A stretch of 64,000 nt of DNA from Brachyhypopomus gauderio (GCF_052324685.1 NW_027506907.1:715244-779243), one strand, 5' to 3'; shown: positions 9,460 through 20,887, numbered from the stretch's first letter. Notes: generated by a model from the letters alone, not told the origin. Made by a program: numbers and translations.

Positions 9460-10913
9460 TGTAACCCCACCCTTGCGTCTGTCACTATAAGACAGTGTTG
9501 AGTATCACCTAAGAACCAAGGGTTGGCTTCACATGTAGGTTCAATGAGGAGACTGCTGTGAGTTACCTGCCTAATTACTGAATTAGGCCTGTAAGGTCCA
9601 CCACAAATACCATACATACGCAATAGACTGATAACCTGAGAGAAATGTATTGACTTAATAAAGGCATTCGCAACACAATGAAAATTAAAAAAATCAAATT
9701 AAGAATGAGTACTGGACAAAAAAGTAAATAAATAAACAAAACAGAATTACCACATCACTTGTATTATCTACCCAATGTTAAATTTGCAATACACAGATAT
9801 TTGTATAATGACAATGTGTCACGTTGAGGACCCCGGCCCCTCCCTTTTGGGCGTGTGTCAACGTTGTCTACGTGCTTTGTCTGCGTCAGTGGATATTCGT
9901 GGTTCGGGTTAAGTCGTGTGATTAATAAGTCTCACCTGTGAATCGTCTCGTGATCACGTGGGGCTAATGTGGTTTGTCTATTTAATGTGCGCTCGCGCAG
10001 TGTCCTGTGCTCGTCGTTGTCTAAGTCTGCACGTGGCTGTGTATGCTTGATGTTTAATGTGCGCTAATGCGCAACAGTCCACAATAAATTGTGACGTTGA
10101 AGAAGAAAAGAACGGATTCTGTGTCTCGTCCGTCTGTCGTCGCCCAGCGTCACACAATGTTTGAATCCTATTTGGCCAATTAAATGTATTTTTTCTTGAA
10201 ACAAATAAAATGTCTGAGATCTCAGGTATATAAAAAATGAAATAAAATAGTCCCTTTAGTTCAAAAATCACCTGGGGTACCCAAATTCCTACCGCCCTTT
10301 TCCACTGTGAATGTCCGAGATGGGTATTGCAATGGAGAAGAATATGAAGATGTGGATTGACTCTTCCCTCCCAAAGGCGAGTGGCAACGGCGAAGATGCA
10401 GATTGAAGGAAGCAGAAAATGGCGGAAGAACCGGGAACCCAATCAAAGGACTCTAAAAAAAAAACCAGCCGAGAAATCTGTAGCTCAAAAAAAATATCCA
10501 AAATCCTACGCTGTCCTATTTGGTCACAGATCGATCACCTTCTCTGGGTCAGCGTCTGATAAATCGCCGAATTCCTAGGTGTGACGAATTCTCAGAACTA
10601 TTATAAAATTATATTGAACTTTTCTTGCGTTCAGCAACTGCATCCACAATGCGCTGACAGAAGGAAAAGAAAGAAAAAACTCACAGACGTCTATCATCCC
10701 TATCAATTCGCGCGCTGAATGCCCACGTGACAACCTACAAATCTAAATTAAAGTAGACATTAATATGTACTGCTGGCATCTCTACTCAAATGATTCCCTT
10801 TTTTTTCTAAAAATAATGAATTTATATTTAAAGGGCCATGGTCTTTTAAACTACGTAAAGCAATAAAAAAAATAAAGCAGAAATAACCTGGGGCTCAGAA
10901 AATCCAGGTTACA
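9460..10913 (-). repeat. 5' LTR of the Ty3/Gypsy element, split by a nested solo LTR
   Basis: Direct repeat of 1824-2932 with the same TGTAACC and GGTTACA ends. It is 1454 bp because a 338-bp unrelated LTR plus a 5-bp target duplication sits at 9817-10159. In element orientation this is the promoter LTR, so the nested insertion may affect transcription. Confidence 0.9.
9817..10154 (+). mobile_element. Solo LTR of a second, unrelated LTR element
   Basis: The 338-bp insert begins TGTCACGTTG and ends CAGCGTCACA (TG...CA). It is flanked by the 5-bp duplication CAATG (9812-9816 and 10155-10159) and is absent from the sister LTR. It holds a TATA-like TATTTAATG near 9978 and an AATAAA at 10083-10088, which fixes the plus orientation. 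It most likely arose by LTR-LTR recombination after insertion. The family is not assigned. Confidence 0.87.
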
Positions 10914-10959
10914 ATAGTAAGAACATTACATAACAGTACAGAAAATAAACCCCAAACCA

Positions 10960-10960
<1 letters not shown>

Positions 10961-11007
<47 letters not shown>
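10961..11007. repeat. (AAT)n microsatellite
   Basis: About 15 uninterrupted AAT/ATA units, shortly to the right of the retrotransposon. Confidence 0.9.
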
Positions 11008-11289
11008 TAGGTAGACAAATAAAGAGTCCATATGAAGGAAAGTCTGGAATACACTAAGGGATGTTATTGGTTCAGTAAATTGTTTAAAACATGTTTAAAT
11101 ATTAAAAATATTTCACATAATTTTACCTATGAATTGTATTGCATAATTATTTCTTTTAGATATCATAAATAATTCACATTCGTGAACTCTTCAAGAGCAG
11201 CAAACAGAACACATGGAGAATATAAAATTGGAGGATCTATAGGGGGAGATAAATGTGGTGTAGAACAGATTCTTGTGGTGTACAATTAT

Positions 11290-11815
11290 TCAGTGTAAAT
11301 CTACAGTAAATGTAATCAAAATATGATAAAGAACTTTTATTTTGAAATGACACATCAGATCTTTTTGATCTTACCTGAGTGACACTTTTAGGTGGTAAAT
11401 TGTCATTCTGAAGTGAAATGATTCTGTGCAATCAGAAGGATTCCTTTTAATGACACTGTAAATGCAGAGTAAAATTGATCAAAATGATAATTTGGAGGGC
11501 CTTTATTTTGAAATGGCACATCAGATCTTCTTGAGCTTGACTGAGTGACACCTTTAGGTGGTATTCTACCATTTTGTAGTGAAATTATTCTGTGCAATCA
11601 GAAGGATTCCTTTTAATGACACTGTAACTATAGAGTAAAATTGATAAAAATCTGGTCATTTGAGGGACCTTTATTTTGAAATGACACATCAGATCTTCTT
11701 GATCTTGACTGAGTGACACCTTTAGGTGGTATTCCACCATTCTGAAGTGAAATTATTCTGTGCAGTCAGGGGGATTCATTTTAATAACACTGTAAATATA
11801 GAGTAAAAGTAACAT
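11290..11815. repeat. Tandem repeat, 166-168 bp unit, about three copies
   Basis: The block 'ttattttgaaatg' followed by 'cacatcagatctt' recurs at 11337, 11503 and 11671, giving periods of 166 and 168 bp. Each unit also holds 'gtgacacctttaggtggta' and 'attctgtgcaatcagaagga'. Copies differ at scattered positions. The monomer is nucleosome-sized, like satellite monomers, but the array is short. Minus-strand frames within it repeat with the array and are not genes. Confidence 0.8.
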
Positions 11816-12114
11816 AAATGTAATAGTTTAAATTTACTTTCAAGGTTTTTATTTTCAAAGCCATATTTGTCATCATAAATGAAATACAGTTTTATTCATG
11901 ATTTATTAATTAACTGATTCACTTGTTTATTTATTGGGTTTCTTTTACTCATTCTGTACATCATTTACATTTAAATAAATAAATTTCATAAATGTAAAAT
12001 CACAGGCCGCATCACCCATTACCGTAATCTACAACTTCGCAAATATTCCGGGGGCTGGCTTGACCAAGATTTTTTAAGTGTAGGCTGGCTTGACCGCAAT
12101 CCGATTTCAATTAA

Positions 12115-12542
12115 CAGCTGTTCTGTCGAATTTTCCTACTCGTCGAGCGCTCCTACCTAGGCTTACTGTGCATGCGCAAGTCACTATTTCGTCATGATTT
12201 TGGTGGCTGGTTACTCCACCCATCGATTTTTCCTGCCTCATCATTCTCACACAGGCTAAAAACATGTTCATAAAAAGATGGAAACAATCCAATTTGCTTG
12301 TATTAATATTAATAATACACGAATACACAAAATAAAACTTTTAATTTATTTTTTAAAATTTAGATTATCCTACATTTTAAATGCTGATTCGCACTACATT
12401 ATGACGTAAACAAACTCTACAGAGATACATCTACAAATATGCAATGCCCTTGGACACGTTAGGAAATATTCGACAGACACCTCTATCAATATGCGCTACG
12501 GTAGGACATTTCGACAAGGTAGGACAAATCGACTGAAAACTG
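12115..12542. mobile_element. Probable non-autonomous TIR element (MITE), about 428 bp
   Basis: The left end CAGCTGTTCTGTCGAATTTT and the reverse complement of the right end, CAGTTTTCAGTCGATTTGTC, align imperfectly over about 45 bases, sharing CCTAC, GTCGA and TCCTACC blocks. The CAG...CTG ends recall hAT elements. No clear target-site duplication was found and there is no transposase. Flanks 11816-12114 and 12543-12784 hold nothing I recognise. Confidence 0.45.
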
Positions 12543-12784
12543 CCACTGCTATAAAGTAACGTTTATGGTCACTCATTGGTATTTAGCTGCTCAGCTCTTA
12601 GTTTATGTTCAATGATATGTGTATTTGTTTGCTCTTTGTGCTACACACAGTTTGACAGTATGTAAATGTGAATGTGTATCTATACTACTGGGAATATATC
12701 TTAACTCCAGTTGGGCTGAGTATCATGGGAATCAATCAGTACAGGAAAAAACTGAATGATCTAGCGATCCTCATGCACTGTGGC

Positions 12785-12966
12785 AGGGTTGCCAACTCTC
12801 ATGTATTGAGCGTGAGACACACGCATTTGACTGTCTTCACATGCTCTCACGCCATACAAAAAAAATCTAGTTTATTTACCTCTGATCCATATCTATGATT
12901 CAATGAGTTACTAGTTTGCTCTGGCGCCAACCACCGGCGATCGATAGATCGCGATATAATACTTGA
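12785..12966 (+). repeat. Dispersed repeat, copy 1
   Basis: Starts 'gttgccaactctcatg' and ends 'gatcgcgatataatactt'. A second copy in the same orientation lies at 14351-14557. This copy lacks a ~27-base internal piece present in copy 2. It looks like a common fish repeat; family unknown. Confidence 0.7.
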
Positions 12967-13280
12967 AAACTATTGCTCACATGAAATACCACACAAACAC
13001 ACACAAAGCTGATCTCAGCATGTGCTTTAGCTTTTTGATCTGACTCAATTTCCCAATACACATTATTTTGATCCTTTTGGGCCTTTAGTGCCTCAGTTGA
13101 ATTTAATGTTTTTTGACATTGATTTATTTATGCATTTTTTCCACTCAAACAGCTTCTATTCACTTTTGGGTCTAAAGGACCTATTGGGCTTCTTTTTGCC
13201 TATTGAGGCCTATTCATGTGTGAACCCGCCAATTGCCGCCAATTTGTGTCCATTTAACGCTCGCCACCCCACCCCCCCCC

Positions 13281-13354
13281 AAATTTAGAGAAGCCTCTCG
13301 CTGCAGGAAGGCGGAGTTGGACATCCAATCCCGTCCACATCCAACTCGACCCTC
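13281..13354 (+). repeat. Inverted repeat arm 1
   Basis: About 74 bases containing 'ctgcaggaaggcggagttgg'. The reverse complement recurs at 14780-14860 with small differences. Confidence 0.7.
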
Positions 13355-14350
13355 TTCTCAAGTCTGAAGCCACGCCCATGTTACGTTCGAAACTCGGACT
13401 GTTTTTGCTCCCAGTAAACAGAACTTCCAGATTTTAATTAGTTTAACAGATGCCAAGAAAAACACTCACATGTTATTGACCAAAATGTATGTTTTTCTTT
13501 ATTATCCCACATGAATAATTTAAGTCTTAGTACAATCTTTTTAGATTTTTCTTGAATAGTTTAATTGTCAGTTCTGAATATGTAGCTACAAGACATACAA
13601 ATGATTTAAATTACATTACTCTCTTACCCAAAGGTACAGCAATAAAATAAATATTAATGCAGCAGCAGTGGTTGTAAAGTTCCTTTACAACTTTACTAAA
13701 ACAAGGCACAGGGAAAGGCACATGATAAGACAGTGAGCCGTCGTCAGTGTCCCTGGGGTGCGTGGTGGCAACATCATAATGTGCTTAGCCATTAGTCAGA
13801 ATAGTGTTCATCGTGCCACTCTTGGTCTCTACAACACTGCCATATCACTAGAGTTGCTCAGGTGTGTCGCCATTTGCAAAAGTGGGCTGGGCTGCTTGAG
13901 TACACTAAACACCAACATTACTATTACACCCAGTGCTTAATTTGTAAATCAAACGATGCCGGTATAACTAGCTTTATATATATAACTAGCTTTATAGGGG
14001 AGACACGGAAAGGCATCGCTAAAAAGGAGAGCTCTTATGTGATTTAGGAATGTGAATCTTGTGTTTAAAATGTCTTTTATAGAATTATTTGTTCAATTAA
14101 TTGGTTCAACGCAAACAGATTTCTTCATAACTTATAATTAGTAGGCTTGAAAGTTACCGGATCGAGGCAGACAGTTCCCGGAACGCACCCTTCAAAATGA
14201 AAGAGTTCCCGGATCCTGTTCCTGCAGGATCCGGCTCAAATTAAGCCCTCATTACACCCCTTCTCCATTACCAAAATTACCAACATACCCCTTCTCTATC
14301 ACCAACATTATCAGTAAACAGTAAACATTACCATTTTAATTGTGTACTTA
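13355..14350. other. Unassigned spacer, no gene seen
   Basis: A/T-rich sequence with short frames only. A piece at 14150-14250 with 'gttcccggatcctg' and 'caggatccggctcaaattaa' has the look of an old transposon fragment. Confidence 0.3.
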
Positions 14351-14557
14351 TAGTAGCGGAGTTGCCAACTCTCACGCATTGAGTGTGAGACACACGCTTT
14401 TGACAGTCTTCACACGCTCTCACGCCACATATCCGATTTCTCACGCCGAAAAAAATCTAGTTTATTTACCTCAGATCCACATATATGATTCAATGAGTTA
14501 CTAGTTTGCTCTGACGCCAACCACCGGCGATCGATCGATCGCGATATAATACTTAAT
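14351..14557 (+). repeat. Dispersed repeat, copy 2
   Basis: Second copy of 12785-12966 in the same orientation, ending with the same 'cgatcgcgatataatactt' block. It is followed by 'aatttgtgtccatttta', which also occurs near 13232 without the preceding block. This suggests a mosaic of older elements. Confidence 0.7.
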
Positions 14558-14779
14558 TTGTGTCCATTTTACATCCCCCCGTCAACATTTTACGTTCGCC
14601 ACCCAATAAAAAAAAATAATGAATAACATACGTGGAACGAAACACAAAGTAAACGAGGTATGTGTAAATTAAGCGCAACGAACACTCTCTTGAACACTTG
14701 TGAGTTATTATGCATATTTTCAAGTGCCACAGTTCTTCTCGAATGGAGAAGTAGTGGGTTGGCGCACGACAGCGCATTA

Positions 14780-14860
14780 GAGGGTGGAGTTGGATGTGGG
14801 CGGGGTTGGATGTCCAACTCCGCCTTCCTGCAGGCTGCAGCGAGACATACTTGCAAATTT
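14780..14860 (-). repeat. Inverted repeat arm 2
   Basis: Reverse-complement copy of 13281-13354 ('tccaactccgccttcctgca'). It is followed by a C-rich run to about 14922. Both arms lie beside 'cgccaccc' C-rich tracts in the same direction, so this is not a simple inverted duplication. Confidence 0.65.
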
Positions 14861-15135
14861 ACGTACGCCACCCCCCACCCCCCACCCCCCACCCCTACCC
14901 AAACCACCCCCCCCCCACACCCAATGCAAACTTCTGGATGTTATGTCGTGATTTTTATAATACATTTTGGAAACGACCACATCGCAGTTGTTTGCATCGA
15001 AAGACAAAGTTTCTCTTTAGTGTCTCTTTATGTGCGCGTGCATCGTTTTCGTGCCCTTGTACGTGGCAAATACGCAAAGCAAATTCATCAGTTCATCAAA
15101 GGCATGACACAGGGCCACCGTACTTGCGCCTTCTT

Positions 15136-15146
15136 TTTCACTTTCA
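15136..15146 (+). promoter_or_regulatory. ISRE-like motif before the class I gene
   Basis: TTTCACTTTCA fits the interferon-stimulated response element core (TTTCNNTTTC) found in many MHC class I promoters. It ends only about 11 bases before the chosen ATG, closer than usual, so it may lie at or within the transcript start. Function is inferred. Confidence 0.35.
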
Positions 15147-15156
15147 TTTTTATGCA

Positions 15157-18100
15157 ATGGCGTCTTGTAATAATTTCCGGGCAGGTTTTATTATTCTTAT
15201 CCTTCTTAGGAGAGTCCTCGGGGGTAAGTAATCTGCATGTTAACTCAAGTAAAGTTAAAGACGTATTGCGGTTTCGTTATGCTCTCAAAGGGCAAACAGT
15301 TTTAACGGTGTATATTTGCATAACTGTATGATGTGAGATTTAAGCAAAATAGTTTGTTGTTTTTTGTTTGTTTTGTGGTTAGAAAGGGGGCAACAAATAA
15401 TAAAGTTTTTCATTTGTATTTATGTACTAGAATATGCATAGATTTATGGTTATTTTAGGCTTTTTAGCATTTTAGGAGACAACTCTAGCGTTGGGAGGCG
15501 CAGACAGAATGCCAATACGAGAGCGTTATAAACTAATATAATTTAGACATTATTTTTATTTAGACAATAGCGAAAAACGCCATGACGCTCAAAACGACGA
15601 AGTGCAACACAGACGCACGCTTACATACACAGACGATAACAAGACACAAGAGCAACACATAACGCAACAAGACAAGTGAAACACGGACTAGCACACAGGC
15701 CAACAAACACACAGAGACTAGCGTACACGCTTACTCACTCACGTGACACGACAAACTGACATACTATGACTAGATTAGCTTGTCCAAGTCAGTAGTACAT
15801 GGAGTCCTTGGATCAGTTATAATTCCACTGTCATTTTCAGTGTTAATGCTATGCACAACATGAATACTGGGCTTTGCAAATAAACAGGCTATGATTCATT
15901 ACAACCTGTCATTTTTCAGATCTTGAGGATGGGGAACAACAATACTGTGCCATTTGGATGGGATCTGAAGGCTACGGCCTGCCGAAATTCACTGAGATGA
16001 TTGTGCAGAACGATGTCACCATCTATTACCATGACAGCAGCTTGCCGACCAAAATGCCCAAACCTGACTGGCTTAACAGCAGTGAAGGTGAAGAACTATG
16101 GAGCTTCATCCAGCTGAGGTCAGACCACAACAGACACATGCTCACCTCAGCTTTAGAGTCAGCTGTTCAGCAGTTTAACCACACAGGTACAGAACAGTTT
16201 TGGTGTCTAAACAACATGTATTACTTGATATGAACTTAGATACACATACTGTATTTGTATATATTGTAGCCTACACTCACCTGCCACTTTATTAGGTACA
16301 TCTTGCTAGTACCGGGTTGGACCCCCTTTTGTCTTCAGAACTGCCTTAATCCTTTGTGGTAGATTCAACAAGGTACTGGAAACATTACTCAGAGAGTCTG
16401 GTCCATATTGACATGATAGCATCACACAGTTGCTGCAGATTTGTCCGCTGCACATCCATGATGTGAATCTCCCGTTCCACCACATCCCAAAGGTGCTCTA
16501 TTGGATTGAGATCTGATGACTGTGGAGGCCATTTGAGTACAGTGAACTCATTGTCGTGTTCAAGAAACCAGTCTGAGATGATTCACGCTTTATGACATGA
16601 CGCGTTATGCTGCTGGAAGTAGCCATCAGAGGATGAGTACACTGTAGTCATAAAGGGATGGACATGGTCAGCAACAATACTCTGGTAGGCTGTGGCATTG
16701 ACACAATGCTTAATTGGTACTAATGGGCCCAAAGTGTGCCAGGAATATATCGCCCACACCATTACACCACCACCACCAGCCTGATCTGTTGATACAAAGC
16801 AAGATGGATCCATGCTTTCATGTTGTTGATGCCAAATTCTGAATCTACCATCCGAATGTCACAGCAGAAATCGATATTCCAATCTTCTATTGTCCAATTT
16901 TGATGAGCCTGTGTAATTTGTAGACTCCGTTTCCTGTTCTTAGCTGACAGTCATGGCACCCGGTGTGGTTTTCTGCTGCTGTAGCCCATCTGCATCAAGG
17001 TTCGACATGTGCATTCAGAGATGTTTTTCTGCATGTCTCGGTTGTAACGACTTGAGTTACTGTTGCCGTTCTATCAGCCCGAACCAGTTTGGCCATTCTC
17101 CTCTGACCACTGGATCAACAAGGTATTTGTGCCCACAGAACTGCCGCTCACTGGATATTTTCTCTTTTTCGGACCATTCTCTGCAAACCCTGGAGATGGT
17201 TGTGTGTGAAAATCCCAGTAGATCAGCAGTTTCTGAAATACTCAAATCACCTTTCTTCCCCATTCTGATGCTCAGTTTGAACTGCAGCAGATGGTCTTAG
17301 CCATGTCTACATGTCTATATGCATTGAGTTGCTGCCATGTGATTGGCTGATTCGACATTTGCATTAATGAGCAGTTGGACAGGTGTACCTAATAAAGTTG
17401 CCAGAGAGTGTATATTGGAATGTTGGATAGCTTAATATGAAAAAATAGTCTATAATGTTTATATACTCTGGCATCAACAAATTTTGCATCAACAAATCCT
17501 TAGCTGCATTAATGTCATTAGACTGTTCATAACATTTTAAATAAGGATTAGAAATTATGTATTTTAATTATTTAATATGGTTTGTAAACTTCATTCCAGG
17601 TTCTTCATCAAATATGAATGTATACCAGAGCTACGGCTGCTGCTGGCTTTATCCAGATGGGACTTACAAGGCATCGTTGACACATGCTTTTAATGGGATG
17701 GATTTTCTAAGTTTTGACCTCGACCGTAAGGCGTTCACAGCCACTGTTAGTCAAGCACTTGTCTTTGTGAATATGAGGAACAAAGATACCACCAACCTAG
17801 ATGTCGTAACAACTTACTACAAGAAGACATGTTTAAAGCGCATCAAAATGTTCAAGCATTCCCCGCAAGTCATGCTCAAAAAAGGTCAGATATATGTCAA
17901 CTAAGATGCTTTTTGGCCCTCTGAGCAATCATCTTGGTTAAATATCATTTGTGATGCATTAAATCCAGTGTTACTTGTTCATACATGTACCGTGTTACTC
18001 CACATGGTTCCATTTGAGCACTAAAGAGCCTTATTGTTGTGGGAGGAAGGAAGTAGCAGGAGGTGTTGGAGGTAGCAGCACATCTTTAACATCCATGACC

Positions 18101-19703
18101 CAGAAACAAACGAGAAAACAAAAGTAAAGAGATACTATATCACTCTCACAGCACAAAGAGCATAATAGTCCAACAAACTCAAAGCGAGCATTAGTCGGTA
18201 CAAACAGGGAGTTTCTGGTGGCACAGTGATGATCTTCAAGGCTTCGAGGTAGACACAGCACTGGATCTCTGGACCTGTGGGTCTATGTAGTGAGTGAAAG
18301 AGGGCATGGAATAGAGAATAGGTGAATGTGCAGATGAGAGGGTGTGATAGGAGGCAGGGAACTGGGAACGAGAGAGTGCCCTGGTGTGGGTGGGCAGCCT
18401 GTGAACTGATTTATATGTCAATAATCTGTAATGAAAGTTGAGCTGAAGCAGAACACATGCACTGAGATGAACGACATTATAAGCAGATCCAAGCAGTCAA
18501 AACAACAATCCAGGGGCTTAATACCAGGAAGATCTGAAAAAGGCAAGTAACCAGAATACATAATTGACAAAGACAGGGCTTAAGTAGGAAGACTAAACAA
18601 GAATTTACAAAGAACAGGAGAAAAAATAACAGGGCCGAGAACAGAAACAGGAACCTATCCCAAAACAAAATGAAAACAAAGGAACACATGACAGGTAGCC
18701 AAGGGAAACACGACGCTAATGGAGGAGAATTGTGACATAACAAACCCAGATCAATAGATGCCAACAATGAAATGAAAACAAAAATTCTCATATGGAATCA
18801 ATTATCCGGCAGGTTTGCTAAGAATGCATCGCTGGTATCCATGGAGGCAGATCTCAAATTCTATTGTTCTGTTTCCAGTTCCAGCAGTCAGGATCATTGA
18901 GAAGCAGAGAGGTGACTTCACTGTAGTCACATGCCATGTGACGGGATTCTACCCCCGAGCAGTGCAGGTAGACTGGCATGGCCCAGACCTACAGCCAGGG
19001 CATGGACAGCTCATTGACGTCCTGCCCAATGATGACAACACATATCAGACCAGAAGGACTCTGGTGGTTGCGCAGGATAATGTAGGCAAACACAACTACA
19101 GCTGTGTAGTGCTTCATAGCAGCATACAAGGAAATATCACCATGGTCTGGGGTAGGTTGACATCAGACTAATCTGTTATTTCGAATAGAATCAATAATGC
19201 TTAATGACTAGGCACATATGTTTTAGCCTTTAAAATTATATATCTTAGTGATCATCCATTTTATGTATGTTTCATTAATGTTGTGCAGTTTGGAAGGATG
19301 ATTCAGATGTGTTTTATTGTGTAGTTGGGCCCACACACAGCAGAATTGCTCTTTGGACTGCCTTAGGTTTTTTACTGATGGCCTGTGGAATTGTGTTTGC
19401 TCTGGTGGCATGTATATATAGGTAGGTAACCCGACTAGATTGTGAAGTGACTTATATGTGTGTTAAAATGTCTTAGAGGATGATACTGCTAAATATAATG
19501 ATAATAATAATAATAATCACAGAATGAATGCAATCTTTCAAAGAAGTCTCTTTGGTTAATAGAAGAGATCATCCATAGATTTTGCATTTTGTTATTTGTG
19601 CTTTTAGCATCTTACTGCATTTCAGTGTGCTGTCAATTAATTTCATTCAATTTTATTTGTCTATTTTTTCACTGTTCCTTATAGATGCTGGAAGATGAAC
19701 TGA
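15157..19703 (+). CDS. MHC class I-like alpha chain, non-classical, six exons
   Basis: Cell-surface antigen-presentation-type glycoprotein. Exons: 15157-15223 (leader), 15920-16186 (alpha1), 17600-17884 (alpha2), 18879-19151 (alpha3), 19289-19421 (transmembrane), 19685-19703 (tail CWKMN). Phases agree and give 347 aa, normal for class I. Alpha2 has the Cys pair (YGCCW and KKTCLK); alpha3 has the Ig C1 signature (VTCHVTGFYP...YSC); exon 5 encodes LWTALGFLLMACGIVFALVA. The N-glycan site at the end of alpha1 (NHT) is kept. Several residues that hold peptide ends in classical class I differ: position 59 is Leu, and positions 84, 143, 146, 147 and 167 are not the usual Tyr/Arg, Thr, Lys, Trp, Trp. 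The ATG at 15157 was chosen because only its frame joins exon 2; an earlier ATG at 15152 is out of frame. Teleost lineage (L, S, H, Z) is not assigned. Alpha3 could also start six bases later (18885). Confidence 0.88.
16274..17410 (-). mobile_element. Tc1-like transposon with decayed transposase, in class I intron 2
   Basis: Ends CACTCACCTGCCACTTTATT and, inverted, CACTCTCTGGCAACTTTATT, flanked by TA (16272-16273 and 17411-17412). Minus-strand pieces match Tc1 transposase: an HTH part at 17263-17057 (KKGDLSISETADLLGFSHTT) and a catalytic-domain part at 16813-16583 (GGGGVMVWAIYSWHTLGPLV). They are broken by frameshifts, so the copy is inactive. Confidence 0.9.
17885..18878 (-). repeat. Class I intron 3, probable dispersed repeat within
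   Basis: About 18090-18740 is A/C-rich on the plus strand, with blocks such as 'aacaggaacctatcccaaaac' style text, 'acaaaggaacacatgacagg' and 'gacgctaatggaggagaatt'. This resembles the reverse complement of a fish LTR or non-autonomous element. No ends or target duplications were identified and no gene is seen. Confidence 0.3.
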
Positions 19704-20887
19704 ATATCTTCTGGGAATTCAGCTGGAGACATTATTACTTTGTCAGCACTATTATCCTCAGGGCTTTTCTGTTCTGCAATTCAATTCCGTTTAATTTTAT
19801 TGTCATCATACACACAGGTGTACAGTATAATGAAATGTACTTGATCTAGTCTCAGGTGTAAACCTGTAGTGAAGTGCACAAAAAAAATCTTGATCTGGTT
19901 ATATAAACGATCAGTTGTCAGGAAAGGCGAGCCACTGTTTTTTGTACCTTCTTTTACTTTCAATTATGAAATTGATGGTCTGTGTGTTCACTTTGGTGTA
20001 AATACATAAAACATGTTTAGGCAAACTTAGTAATGGAACATAATTTCAGACAAGTATGTAAATATTTACAGATATGTACCAGCTTGTAGCTAGCTAACAA
20101 TGTAAATTATGTATGTGTTTGTATGCATGAATGTAACACTATGTATGTATGTTTGTATATATGTACATACATGTATCTATCTATCTATAGGCCTACATAT
20201 ACAGTATTTATGTAACATAAACTGTTATGCCTTGTATTATTATTATTTAAAATAAAAAGGCCATTGTGTGCTTTTTTCCATGTTCCTGGTATGAGGTGAG
20301 TTGGTTGAACCTTATGTAATTACAATTAAATTAACATATTTTTACAGTGAGTGTACAATATTTATCATTTGCATTATGTGTTAATGCAAAAATGACTTCA
20401 GGGACTCTTACTGTGTCTAATTCATCTACACGTCACCTAAATGTAGGCTATACTGTAATACAATGTAGTGACAAGATTGTACACCTAGCCTTGTACACCG
20501 GATTTAAATAGCAAATTAGGACGGGTAATACAAACATAACTTGTAAGAGATTTGCTGATACACAAAGGATCAATTTTGGGTTTCAAGAGTAGGCTTAATC
20601 TGATCAGTGTGTATACTGTTCAGGGGAGAAATCTTGATGTATAGCTATTTGTAAAAAAAATTAATTTTGAATTGATTCGACTGTGAATGAGATTCTTAAA
20701 GTTAAATGTATGTGGTCGTAATCTGATCGCATATCGCCCCGCCGTCGTTTTTGAGCGTGTCGGTGAACGGCTTGTGCGCACGTCACGGCATCTTCACCCG
20801 TCGCTTCCCGGGACCGTTCACCGTCCCTTTAATCGCTGGAACACAACGACAGAAGCAGAGCGCCGTTATTTATTTATTTTTTTTATC
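19704..20887. other. Class I 3' UTR and intergenic region up to cnrip1
   Basis: Likely 3' UTR of the class I gene to a candidate polyadenylation signal AATAAA at 20251-20256. A segment at 19790-19850 with 'ttttattgtcatcatacaca' resembles a short repeat fragment common in fish. From 20690 the sequence becomes CpG-rich and is presumably the cnrip1 promoter and 5' UTR. Confidence 0.45.

Larger units (their letters stand above)
1824..10913 (-). mobile_element. Ty3/Gypsy LTR retrotransposon with PNMA-like gag
   Basis: A near-complete element in minus orientation: 5' LTR (right), tRNA-Arg primer site, gag, pol in the -1 frame, polypurine tract, 3' LTR (left). Both LTRs start TGTAAC and end GTTACA. 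A 4-bp target duplication ATAG flanks it (1820-1823 and 10914-10917). Domain order is gag, protease, reverse transcriptase, RNase H, integrase, which is the Ty3/Gypsy order. No env frame and no chromodomain were seen. I counted about five substitutions and two homopolymer indels between the LTRs outside the nested insertion, so the insertion is recent. Three single lesions disable it: a +1 base in an A-run of gag, one in-frame stop in gag and one in pol. Confidence 0.93.

Noticed and set aside
11237-11597. Repeated small minus-strand frames that looked like a tandem gene family or CRISPR-like array
   Set aside because: The repeat units are contiguous without unique spacers and the frames follow the 166-168 bp period; this is a eukaryotic tandem repeat.
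14660-15331. 223-codon plus-strand frame reaching into the class I leader
   Set aside because: Only its last part overlaps the leader exon and it is in the frame that does not join alpha1; upstream it crosses C-rich repeat sequence.
18477-18791. Hydrophobic 104-codon minus-strand frame in class I intron 3
   Set aside because: It is Leu/Phe-rich because of A-rich plus-strand repeat sequence; opposite strand to the gene and no conserved motif.
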